Origin: Flavobacteriaceae bacterium UBA5950
GTDB taxonomy: Bacteria > Bacteroidota > Bacteroidia > Flavobacteriales > Flavobacteriaceae
NCBI GenBank assembly: GCA_002430545.1
Contig: DJCM01000023.1
Coordinates: forward strand, 37,760-78,304
Length of the DNA stretch: 40,545 bases
Direction of reading: 5' to 3'
Part shown: one piece after another, positions 27,077-34,604 of the stretch
How positions within the stretch are numbered: the first letter of the stretch is position 1
Layout of the letters: each line of letters starts with the position of its first letter
The notes under the pieces: model-generated
Databases searched by the model: none
The model's input: only the letters and a program-made list of their open reading frames with translations
What the model was told of the DNA's origin: nothing
Made by a program: the position numbers and the translations under genes

Positions 27077-27915
27077 TTTTTAGTTTTCGCGACCAACATT
27101 CGTGAAGTGTTTCTCATATCGTTTTCGACTACAATATCGACAAATTTCATCACTTTTAAAAACGATATCACCAGCGCAAAAGTCTTTGGGTTTAACTCAA
27201 AATACAGTCTTCCACCAGGACATAAGTGTTTTGCAGCAAATTGGATGATTGCACGATAAAATTGTATCGAATCTTCTGCGGCAGTAAACAGTGCCAAGTG
27301 GGGTTCGTAGTGAAATACATTGCCTTCGATTTCGGCTCTTTCCTCTTCCAATACATAAGGAGGATTCGAAACGATAATGTCCCATTTTTGATCGATATCA
27401 ACTGATGAAAGTATATCAACATTTGAAAAGTTAACAGCCGATTCAATCGACTTTGCTGTTTGCTTTGCAAGTTGAAGTGCTTTGTGAGAGATGTCCCAAG
27501 CATTGACTTTGGCGTTCAAGTGTTTTTCGAGTGCAAAGGCAATGCAGCCACTTCCTGTACAGATATCCAAAACACTGGGGTTCTGTTGTTCTTGCTCTTT
27601 GATCCAATAAACCAAACTCTCTGTTTCGGGTCTTGGAATCAATACATTACTATTGACATTGACAGGTACTTCTGCAAAAGTGACTTGTCCTATTATATAT
27701 TGTATCGGCTCTTTATTTTCAAGTCGAGTGATATATTCTAACATGTTTATAAGGATATGCTTCTCTATTGTTTCATCATTTTTTAAAATCATCTCAGCAC
27801 GACTCATGTTGAGGGCAAACTCCATTAGTTGTACATACAGAGAATCGACCTCTGTTTTTGGATAGACAGCAGTCATCTTTTTATCAAAAAACAATCGAAG
27901 TTCCTTATGTGTCAT
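27073..27915 (-). CDS. prmC: Peptide chain release factor glutamine methyltransferase
   Basis: Methylates the Gln of the GGQ motif in release factors RF1/RF2, raising termination efficiency. The 280-residue protein has the helical N-terminal domain, IPRPETE (93-99), the SAM-binding motif DICTGSGCIA (117-126) and the catalytic NPPY (184-187, in SNPPYV). The ATG overlaps the TGA that ends the broken GNAT frame (ATGA), and its own end overlaps ligA by 4 bp, so the three genes formed one unit. Confidence 0.95.
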   Translation of the reverse strand: MTHKELRLFFDKKMTAVYPKTEVDSLYVQLMEFALNMSRAEMILKNDETIEKHILINMLEYITRLENKEPIQYIIGQVTFAEVPVNVNSNVLIPRPETESLVYWIKEQEQQNPSVLDICTGSGCIAFALEKHLNAKVNAWDISHKALQLAKQTAKSIESAVNFSNVDILSSVDIDQKWDIIVSNPPYVLEEERAEIEGNVFHYEPHLALFTAAEDSIQFYRAIIQFAAKHLCPGGRLYFELNPKTFALVISFLKVMKFVDIVVENDMRNTSRMLVAKTKK

Positions 27916-28409
27916 CTCGCAAAAATTTTACCATCCATACAGGACAAGAACAATGAACAGTATTGCCTAGTTGGATGTTCGATATATTCAAATCCAAATT
28001 TTTGATATAGTTTTTGAGCGTGCATCATATTCAGCATTGTTTCAAGATAGCAATCTGTAAAGCCAAAGCTTTTGGCTTGTTACAAACATTTGTGCATCAT
28101 TTGACTACCCAACCCTTTTCCTCTTGCCTTTGGAAGAAAATACATTTTTTGCAACTCACAATACCCATCAGGACCATTGCGCAAGGGGGAAATGCCAGCA
28201 CCTCCCAAAATGCGATTGCAATAACACACCACCCAATAATCGGCGTTTACATATTGATAGGCATCATACATTGCATCGAGTTCGGGGTCGGATAATGCAG
28301 TTCCATCGAACGGAACCTTCATTTCGATCAGCACTTCTCGTAAGACTTGTGCTAAAACAACATTATCCTCAGGACGCACGAAACGAATCTCCCATAGGTC
28401 TGTTGCCAT
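27912..28409 (-). pseudogene. GNAT acetyltransferase broken by an in-frame stop
   Basis: One continuous frame from ATG 28409 to TGA 27912 (165 sense and nonsense codons plus the final stop), interrupted by a single TAA at 28082-28080 (codon 110). Upstream is a GNAT N-terminal half with the acetyl-CoA motif (YFLPKARGKGLGSQMM). Downstream the same frame still reads as the missing C-terminal part (AKSFGFTDCYLETM, then AQKLYQKFGFEYIEHPT), as in intact GNATs. The stop fits a CAA-to-TAA change. The frame ends in an ATGA overlap with prmC, which confirms the original gene end. A 109-residue truncated product lacking the last strands could still be made. Confidence 0.88.
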
Positions 28410-28419
28410 TTCTTTAGCT

Positions 28420-28427
28420 TATTTTTG
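28420..28427 (+). promoter_or_regulatory. TAnnTTTG -7 element for ribD
   Basis: TATTTTTG is an exact -7 match. A transcript from it would begin near 28434, which supports ATG 28455 as the ribD start, since an ATG at 28425 would lie inside the promoter. Confidence 0.5.
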
Positions 28428-28454
28428 TTGTTTAAATGTACAATCAAATTTGGT

Positions 28455-29498
28455 ATGAGCCACTCTAAATTTATGAACAAATGTATCGAGCTGGCACAGC
28501 GAGGGCTTGGAAACACCTATCCCAACCCACTGGTTGGGTCTGTCGTTGTGTCCAACAATAAGGTCATTGGATCGGGTTGGCATCAAAAAGCAGGAGAACC
28601 ACATGCAGAAGTACAAGCCATTCGTTCTGTTCAAGATACGAGTGCTTTGCCTACGTCTACTTTATATGTCAATCTAGAGCCTTGTAGTCATCATGGCAAA
28701 ACCCCACCTTGTACAAATTTAATAATTCAAAGTGGTATTCGACATGTGGTTGTTGGAATGCTTGACCCCTTTGAAAAAGTAAATGGACAGGGGGTTGAGA
28801 AACTCCGCGATGCAGGCATAAAAGTTGACCTTGGCGTGGAGGAGGAGTCTTGCAAAACACTCAACAAACGATTTCTCACTGCCATTAACAACAAACGTCC
28901 TTATGTGATATTAAAATGGACAAAAACAAAAGATGGATACATTGCTCCAAAGCATAAAAAAAACAATCAACCTGTTTGGATCAGCAATTCAATTTCGAGA
29001 ACACTGGCACATCAGTGGCGCGCTGAAGAACAATCGATTTTAATTGGGAGCCAAACTGCTGTTGACGATAACCCCGCCTTAACCACCAGGCGAATTGATG
29101 GCCCCTCTCCGACTCGTATTCTGATCGACCCAAATGAAAAGATAGATCGTAATGCTAAACTGTTTGCAGCAGATCAAAAAGTGATCGTTTACACAAATAA
29201 TCATTCGCGAGTCAATAAACATATAAACTATGTGTCTATAGATTTTTCCAACAATGGATTGGAAAAAATATTGAGCGACTTATATCATAAAAACATACAA
29301 TCAGTTTTGGTAGAAGGTGGCGCCAAAACGCTTCAGTATTTCATTGATGCTGGCATGTGGGATGAGGCAAAAGTATTCACAGGGCAGGGAACATTTGGAG
29401 ATGGGATATTGGCACCAGACACGTCATCATTTACCAACGCACCAGCATCGGTTGCTGAACTAGATGGAGATGTTTTGGAAGTATGGGTCAATCACTAA
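28455..29498 (+). CDS. ribD: Bifunctional riboflavin biosynthesis deaminase/reductase RibD
   Basis: Deaminates the pyrimidine product of GTP cyclohydrolase II and reduces its ribose side chain in flavin synthesis. The protein (347 residues from ATG 28455, MSHSKFMNKCIELAQRG) has the zinc deaminase domain with PHAEVQAI and PCSHHGKTPPC, and a C-terminal reductase domain (VILKWTKTKDGYIA, GSQTAVDDNPALT, LVEGGAKTLQYFID). The longer frame from 28425 adds ten residues unlike the family. No FMN riboswitch-like structure is visible upstream; the gap to the GNAT gene is only 45 bp. The 3' end overlaps the thioesterase gene by 11 bp. Confidence 0.95.
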   Translation: MSHSKFMNKCIELAQRGLGNTYPNPLVGSVVVSNNKVIGSGWHQKAGEPHAEVQAIRSVQDTSALPTSTLYVNLEPCSHHGKTPPCTNLIIQSGIRHVVVGMLDPFEKVNGQGVEKLRDAGIKVDLGVEEESCKTLNKRFLTAINNKRPYVILKWTKTKDGYIAPKHKKNNQPVWISNSISRTLAHQWRAEEQSILIGSQTAVDDNPALTTRRIDGPSPTRILIDPNEKIDRNAKLFAADQKVIVYTNNHSRVNKHINYVSIDFSNNGLEKILSDLYHKNIQSVLVEGGAKTLQYFIDAGMWDEAKVFTGQGTFGDGILAPDTSSFTNAPASVAELDGDVLEVWVNH

Positions 29499-29891
29499 GA
29501 GCATCGATAAAGAACGCTGGACAACGGATGATTTTTTTGGTCTCAGCACTGACAAAAGCCAATCGGGTTTTGGCAGTTGTACAAAGTGTTTTGTCTTTAC
29601 TATATATGGAGTAGGAGAAGTCAATAATAGAACTAGGTTCTTGATCCATGCAGAGTTCAACTTCGATCGCATCATCGAAATATAAAGGATGTTTATATTC
29701 TACAGATAGTGATAATACTGGCAGCAATATGCCTTGTTTTTCTAGCTCTGCATAACTCAACCCTAAGGAGCGTAACCATTCAATTCTTGCAAGCTCCAAA
29801 TAAATAGCATAACTACCATGGTGTATGACACCCATTGGTCAGTTTCCACATAGCGAGTTTTTAGTTTTAGGACAAATTTTTTCTTACACAC
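29488..29891 (-). pseudogene. YbgC-type hotdog acyl-CoA thioesterase with a frameshift
   Basis: The frame starting at ATG 29835 (115 residues, MGVIHHGSYAIYLELARIE) has the hotdog helix and the 4HBT pattern but starts exactly where the family reads TDQMGVVYHGNY. The missing N-terminus (KLKTRYVETDQ), with the catalytic Asp, is present immediately upstream in another frame, from a possible GTG start at 29891. Adding one A in CAATGG (CAAATGG), near 29835-29836, joins them into a normal protein of about 134 residues. So either one base was lost or it is a sequencing error. Without the N-terminus the product would lack the active-site Asp. Confidence 0.8.
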
Positions 29892-29909
29892 TATAAGTTT
29901 TTTCTTACA
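29877..29909. repeat. 12-bp direct repeat, 21-bp period, upstream of dnaA
   Basis: TTTTTTCTTACA occurs at 29877-29888 and again at 29898-29909, exactly 21 bp apart, about two DNA turns. It lies between the thioesterase and dnaA. It may be a small tandem duplication (on the minus strand it reads as CKKK-LIV-CKKK) or a pair of binding sites for a regulator. Confidence 0.6.
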
Positions 29910-29915
29910 AAAGTA
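29908..29915 (-). promoter_or_regulatory. TAnnTTTG -7 element for the thioesterase gene
   Basis: On the minus strand TACTTTTG is an exact -7 match. A transcript would start around 29902, consistent with translation from GTG 29891. No -33 TTTG is found at normal spacing (the nearest is 27 bases away). Confidence 0.4.
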
Positions 29916-30082
29916 AATTGATTTGTACGTCCATAATATGCACAAAAGTTTCTTAAAATTCAATACCAAAATAGTTTTTTTTTCATTTTTTTTCCATGCA
30001 TATTTGTTACTGGGTTTTTAATGAAACTTTGTCAGTAGAAGTCCCAACGGAAAACAAAAAAACATACAAAAAACGACAAAGA

Positions 30083-31510
30083 ATGCAGCAAACTGCTGAA
30101 TCTGTTTGGGGAAAATGCTTGAATTTTGTTGAGGATAATATCGATCCTCAAGCATTCAAAACCTGGTTCAAACCTATTGTGCCAGTCAAGCTAAAAGATA
30201 ATGCGCTGAACATAGAAGTGCCAAGCAAATTCTTCTACGAATGGATTGAAGAGCATTACATCAAAATCCTTAAAACCTCGCTTCATAAAGAACTCGGTGA
30301 TGATGCACGTCTAGTGTACATCATCAGAATGGAAAACACCTACGGCAGCAAACTTCCCTTTACACAAAAGATACCTAGTAGTGGTCGAAAAGGAATTGAC
30401 AATCAAAGTATTGAAGCACCAAGTCAAGGGGAAACATCTGGACTCAAAAACCCATTTATCATCCCCGGAATTCGCAACCTCAAAATTGAATCTCAATTAA
30501 ATGCCAATTATAATTTTGATAATTTTTTGGAAGGCGACTCCAATCGACTTGCACGATCTGCTGGTATTGCAGTAGCAAATCGACCAGGTGGGACGTCCTT
30601 TAACCCTCTACTTATTTTTGGAGGTGTTGGGTTGGGGAAAACACACCTTGCACATGCCATTGGTGTTCAAGTCAAAGAAAATTATCCTGAAAAAACTGTG
30701 CTCTATATTTCTGCTGAAAAATTTACGCAGCAATACATTGACGCCATTAAGAAAAACAATAGAAATGATTTCATTCACTTCTACCAACTGATCGATGTAT
30801 TAATCATTGACGACGTACAGTTTTTATCAGGAAAGTCCGGGACGCAGGATGTGTTCTTCCATATTTTCAACCACTTACATCAAAATGGAAAACAGGTTAT
30901 CTTAACTTCTGACAAAGCACCAGTAGACATGCAAGACATAGAGCAGCGATTACTCTCCCGATTTAAGTGGGGGCTTTCTGCTGAACTCCAAAAACCTGAT
31001 TACGAAACGCGTGTTTCAATTCTAAAAAACAAATTATACAGAGATGGTGTTGAATTGTCAGACGACATTATTTCGTATGTGGCCAAGTCAGTTAAAACAA
31101 ACATTCGTGAGCTTGAAGGAGCTGTCATCTCTTTGATCGCTCAGTCTTCCTTTAACAAACTGGAAGTAACACCTGAACTTGCCAAGCGAGTAGTTGAAAA
31201 ATTTGTCAGAAACACGAAAAGAGAAATTTCAATCGACTACATCCAAAAAGTGGTGTCAGACTATTTCAAAATGGATGTGACAACACTACAGTCAAAAACA
31301 CGTAAACGCCACATTGTGCAAGCAAGACAGCTGGCTATGTTTTTTGCCAAAAAACTAACCAAGGCTTCTTTGGCCAATATTGGTCAGCAAATTGGTCATC
31401 GCGATCATGCGACAGTGCTGCACGCTTGCAAAACAGTTGACAACTTGGCATTTACCGACAAACAATTTCGCAAGTACGTCGAAGACCTTACCAAGAAATT
31501 CTCGAACTAG
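30083..31510 (+). CDS. dnaA: Chromosomal replication initiator protein DnaA
   Basis: AAA+ initiator that binds DnaA boxes and opens oriC. I start at ATG 30083 (MQQTAESVWGKCLNFVEDN, 475 residues), matching the domain I N-terminus (residues about 1-85, QAFKTWFKPI). The frame opens at 29996, but the extra 29 residues are basic and not family-like. A low-complexity domain II follows (about 90-130), then domain III with Walker A GGVGLGKT (180-187) and Walker B (VLIIDDVQFL), and domain IV with the signature RHIVQARQLAMFF and GHRDHATVLHACK. The 247-bp upstream gap is T-rich, with only imperfect -7 matches and no clear cluster of DnaA boxes. Confidence 0.97.
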   Translation: MQQTAESVWGKCLNFVEDNIDPQAFKTWFKPIVPVKLKDNALNIEVPSKFFYEWIEEHYIKILKTSLHKELGDDARLVYIIRMENTYGSKLPFTQKIPSSGRKGIDNQSIEAPSQGETSGLKNPFIIPGIRNLKIESQLNANYNFDNFLEGDSNRLARSAGIAVANRPGGTSFNPLLIFGGVGLGKTHLAHAIGVQVKENYPEKTVLYISAEKFTQQYIDAIKKNNRNDFIHFYQLIDVLIIDDVQFLSGKSGTQDVFFHIFNHLHQNGKQVILTSDKAPVDMQDIEQRLLSRFKWGLSAELQKPDYETRVSILKNKLYRDGVELSDDIISYVAKSVKTNIRELEGAVISLIAQSSFNKLEVTPELAKRVVEKFVRNTKREISIDYIQKVVSDYFKMDVTTLQSKTRKRHIVQARQLAMFFAKKLTKASLANIGQQIGHRDHATVLHACKTVDNLAFTDKQFRKYVEDLTKKFSN

Positions 31511-31515
31511 AACCC

Positions 31516-31962
31516 ATGACCAAGCGAATCCTTATGGTGTGCTTGGGAAATATCTGTCGTTCCCCACTCGCGCATGGCATTATGGCGCGAATGCTACCTG
31601 ACTCTTTTGTTGATTCTGCAGGAACTGGTTCATATCACATTGGTAGTCCACCCGATCCTAGATCGATTGATGTTGCCAAGCAAAATGGAATCGATATTCG
31701 ATACCAAAGTGCACGACAATTTGAACCCAAGGATTTTGGCGATTTTGATCATATCTATGTTATGGATCGACAGAACTATAGAGACGTTGTTGCACAAGCT
31801 AACACCCCTGCTGAAGTTGACAAAGTAGAGTTGATTTGTGAAGCAGCAGACATGGGTTCAATGCCTGTACCTGACCCCTATTATAGTGGTGATGATGGGT
31901 TTCAAAAAGTATTTGATTTGGTCAATCATGCATGCGATCGCATTGTAAAAAAATGGAAGTAA
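31516..31962 (+). CDS. Low-molecular-weight protein-tyrosine phosphatase
   Basis: Cytoplasmic phosphatase, 148 residues. The active-site loop is CLGNICRS, with nucleophile Cys9 and Arg15 (the CX5R motif), followed by SPLAHGIM. The general-acid Asp lies in VPDPYYSG near residue 120. All catalytic residues are present. It begins 5 bp after dnaA and is followed 4 bp later by an RsmI-like gene, so the three are probably co-transcribed. Bacterial LMW phosphatases often act on tyrosine-phosphorylated envelope polysaccharide kinases; no such kinase is nearby. Confidence 0.95.
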   Translation: MTKRILMVCLGNICRSPLAHGIMARMLPDSFVDSAGTGSYHIGSPPDPRSIDVAKQNGIDIRYQSARQFEPKDFGDFDHIYVMDRQNYRDVVAQANTPAEVDKVELICEAADMGSMPVPDPYYSGDDGFQKVFDLVNHACDRIVKKWK

Positions 31963-31966
31963 AACA

Positions 31967-32689
31967 ATGCGTAAATCCACTGTAAAACTTTATTTGATTC
32001 CAAACACCCTAGGTCACAACACTCCCAGTGATGTGATGTCTCAGTCCATTGGAAAAATCATCGACTCGATTGATTATTTTGTTTTTGAAAAAGAAAAAAT
32101 AGGTCGTGCATATATCAAAAGTTGGTGTCCAAACAAATCGCAAGACAAGCTCGATGTTCAAACGCTTAACAAGCACACAACCCAACAGGAATTGATCAGG
32201 ATTCTAGACCCATGCATGGCAGGGCATGACATGGCTCTCATTTCTGATGCTGGCTGCCCTGGCGTGGCAGATCCTGGTGCCGATTTGGTGCTTCTCGCAC
32301 ATCAATCTCAAATTGAGGTTTGCCCACTTGTAGGACCTTCTTCCATTCTTTTGGCGCTGATGGCATCTGGACTGAATGGACAGCAATTTGCATTTCATGG
32401 CTATCTCCCAGTTGACAAGCAAGAGTGTAAAAAGACAATCAAAAAATATGAACGTCTTTCTTTTCAAAACAATCAAACACAAATTTTTATTGAAACGCCT
32501 TATCGCAATATGCGTTGCTTTGAATTGCTGATCGGGGAACTGTCACCTCATACCCTATTAAGTGTGGCATGCGACTTGAATCTACCTAGCGAAATTATAA
32601 GAACAAAAGCAGTTTCTGAATGGGCCAAAGGAGAACTTGATCTTCACAAGCGACCATGCATCTTTCTGTATTTACAACCTAGCGCATGA
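31967..32689 (+). CDS. SAM-dependent methyltransferase, RsmI/tetrapyrrole-methylase family
   Basis: A 240-residue protein of the fold that contains RsmI, which 2'-O-methylates C1402 of 16S rRNA. It shows LYLIPNTLGH near the start, then LISDAGCPGVADPGADLV (the SAM-binding loop), VGPSSILLALMASG and FIETPYRNM, all close to RsmI. The N-terminus differs from classical RsmI (LIPNTLGHN instead of VATPIGNLxD). Flavobacteriia often carry this as a second, shorter paralog, so the exact substrate is uncertain. It ends convergently with mltG, overlapping by 11 bp. Confidence 0.85.
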   Translation: MRKSTVKLYLIPNTLGHNTPSDVMSQSIGKIIDSIDYFVFEKEKIGRAYIKSWCPNKSQDKLDVQTLNKHTTQQELIRILDPCMAGHDMALISDAGCPGVADPGADLVLLAHQSQIEVCPLVGPSSILLALMASGLNGQQFAFHGYLPVDKQECKKTIKKYERLSFQNNQTQIFIETPYRNMRCFELLIGELSPHTLLSVACDLNLPSEIIRTKAVSEWAKGELDLHKRPCIFLYLQPSA

Positions 32690-33713
32690 TGCGACTCTTA
32701 TTGAGCCAACGTATATATATATCACGATTTGCTAGGTGTTGCTTGTAAGTACTCCCAAATAAATGATAACCAACATTGCTTGGGTCAGCAACAAAATAGA
32801 AATAATTGTGAGACTCTGCATTGAGCACTGCATCTATTGAACTCAAGTCTGGCATGGTGATGGGGCCAGGAGGTAATCCTCTGTTTCTGTAGGTATTATA
32901 AGGCGAGTTGATTTGTAAATCTCTATAAAGAACACGCCGAACAACCAAATCGAAATCATTGGCTTTCCGCTTCATAGCATAGACAACTGTTGGGTCGGCT
33001 TGTAGTTTAATGCCCCTTCGTAATCGATTGAGATATACCCCCGCCACGCGAGGACGCTCATCTACTTTTTTAGATTCCTCGTTGACAATAGCAGCAAGAC
33101 TGATCACTTCAGCTCTGCTCAGCTTGAGTTTTTTGCGCTTTTCTTCTCTGTTAGCATCCCAAAATCGATCGTTTTCAACACGCATGCGATCGCAAAAATC
33201 AGCTGCAGATATGTTCCAATACATCTCATAGGAGTTTGGTAAAAACAAACTCAACAGTTCTTCACTGCTGAGCTTCACAGCTGTTGAGAAACGTTCACTT
33301 TTGATTTCATTGAGAAGCACAAGGCTATCTATTTCGAGTTGTTCAGCAACACGTCCCACGAAGTGCTCAACTGTTTGCTGATTGTTAAAAACAACCTGAA
33401 TTGGTGTATTTCCAGATCGTAAAGTATTGATGATTTGCTGGTTGCCCATACTTGGTTTGATCCTAAAATGACCTACTCGTGGTGTGTCGAAACGTTTTGC
33501 GATTGCAGCCAATGAAAAAGTGGTTGAACTTTTGATATGAGGTTGTATCATCTCTTTGAGCTCATCAAAAGTGGTTCCAGTTGGAACAAAGATCGACTGA
33601 CCGTCGTCATCAACGTTAGCGTTGGGAAAGTAAAACACTATGATGAAAGCAAAAACAAACGTCACGACGGAGAACATCGCAAAACGAAAAGACTGTTTGA
33701 TCGATTGTAACAT
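32679..33713 (-). CDS. mltG: Endolytic murein transglycosylase MltG
   Basis: Cuts nascent peptidoglycan strands and may set glycan length. The 344-residue protein has one N-terminal membrane helix (about 10-28), a LysM-like subdomain (about 40-100, VPTGTTFDELKEMI) and the YceG catalytic domain. The catalytic Glu is probably Glu212 in AAIVNEESKK. Conserved downstream motifs are RPRVAGVYLNRLRRGIKLQADPTV in part, and NTYRNRGLPPGPI. It follows dapF by 3 bp on the same strand, pairing two cell-wall genes. Confidence 0.95.
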   Translation of the reverse strand: MLQSIKQSFRFAMFSVVTFVFAFIIVFYFPNANVDDDGQSIFVPTGTTFDELKEMIQPHIKSSTTFSLAAIAKRFDTPRVGHFRIKPSMGNQQIINTLRSGNTPIQVVFNNQQTVEHFVGRVAEQLEIDSLVLLNEIKSERFSTAVKLSSEELLSLFLPNSYEMYWNISAADFCDRMRVENDRFWDANREEKRKKLKLSRAEVISLAAIVNEESKKVDERPRVAGVYLNRLRRGIKLQADPTVVYAMKRKANDFDLVVRRVLYRDLQINSPYNTYRNRGLPPGPITMPDLSSIDAVLNAESHNYFYFVADPSNVGYHLFGSTYKQHLANRDIYIRWLNKSRIMR

Positions 33714-33716
33714 TGA

Positions 33717-34496
33717 CTAATGATCTATTGTTCCATTGAAAATCAGCTCGGTTGGACCTGCTAAAACAATATCAGTAAAGCTATCCTTTTGGTTTTGAAA
33801 AGATACTGTTAAAAGTCCTCCCAATGTCTGAACTTGAATGTGATTGAGCTTTATTTTATCCATTGAAAATGCTGCCAAGGCAGCAGCAGTTACACCTGTA
33901 CCACATGATAAGGTTTCGTCTTCAACACCCCTTTCAAAAGTCCGAACAGTGATGTGATCTTCACTGTCAACACTAACAAAATTAACGTTAGATCCTTCCT
34001 CGCCATAAGTTTCATTATGGGCAATCAAAGCACCTTGCGTTGGCACATCCAACTTTTTTGTGCTTGCTACAAACGCTACGTGGTGTGGTGAGCCAGTATC
34101 CAAAAAAACATGTTTTGGAAAGACTGAAATATATTTGACATCTGCCATAGATAGTGAAACCACATTATCAACGATTGTTGCTTCGTGGATTCCATCAAAG
34201 GCTGCAAAAACAGTCTTCCTGTCGATGACTCCCAATTGTTTTGCAAAAGCGACAATACATCTTCCCCCATTACCACAAAACGAGCCGGGTTTTCCATCGG
34301 CATTAAAATAATACATTGAAAAATCGACTTTATCGTGGTTTTGCAGGAGAATGACACCATCAGCTCCAATGCCAAAACGACGATCGCAAAGGGTAGCAAT
34401 CAGTTCGTGATTGGAACGAGGAAAATCATCATTGCGATTATCGATCATCACAAAATCATTTCCTGTGCCTTGGTATTTATAAAAAGGGATTTTCAC
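33717..34496 (-). CDS. dapF: Diaminopimelate epimerase
   Basis: Interconverts LL- and meso-diaminopimelate, supplying lysine and peptidoglycan. The 259-residue protein has both catalytic cysteines, Cys74 (FCGNGGRC) and Cys198 (LSCGTGVTA), and the YFNADG substrate motif. The start is GTG at 34496 (KIPFYKYQGTGNDFV), which matches the family N-terminus. TATATTTA, one base from the -7 consensus, sits directly before it. Likely an operon with mltG; divergent from the HtrA-type protease gene. Confidence 0.96.
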   Translation of the reverse strand: MKIPFYKYQGTGNDFVMIDNRNDDFPRSNHELIATLCDRRFGIGADGVILLQNHDKVDFSMYYFNADGKPGSFCGNGGRCIVAFAKQLGVIDRKTVFAAFDGIHEATIVDNVVSLSMADVKYISVFPKHVFLDTGSPHHVAFVASTKKLDVPTQGALIAHNETYGEEGSNVNFVSVDSEDHITVRTFERGVEDETLSCGTGVTAAALAAFSMDKIKLNHIQVQTLGGLLTVSFQNQKDSFTDIVLAGPTELIFNGTIDH

Positions 34497-34578
34497 ACTG
34501 TAAATATATTGCTAAATTTCCTGTGATAAAAGCATGTTAAAACGATGTTAAAAAATTATAATTTGGCATGATATCTGC

Positions 34579-34586
34579 TAATTTTG
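34579..34586 (+). promoter_or_regulatory. TAnnTTTG -7 element for the HtrA-type protease gene
   Basis: TAATTTTG is an exact -7 match, 18 bases before ATG 34605, in the 108-bp divergent gap with dapF. A TTTG at 34562-34565 lies closer than a normal -33 element, so only the -7 is convincing. Confidence 0.5.
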
Positions 34587-34604
34587 TGATAAAAATAAAT
34601 CGTT

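Noticed and set aside
29836..30082. Possible oriC next to dnaA
   Set aside because: Only a partial box-like sequence (TTTCCACAT near 29843) and T tracts are present; no cluster of DnaA boxes or clear AT-rich repeats of 13-mer type.
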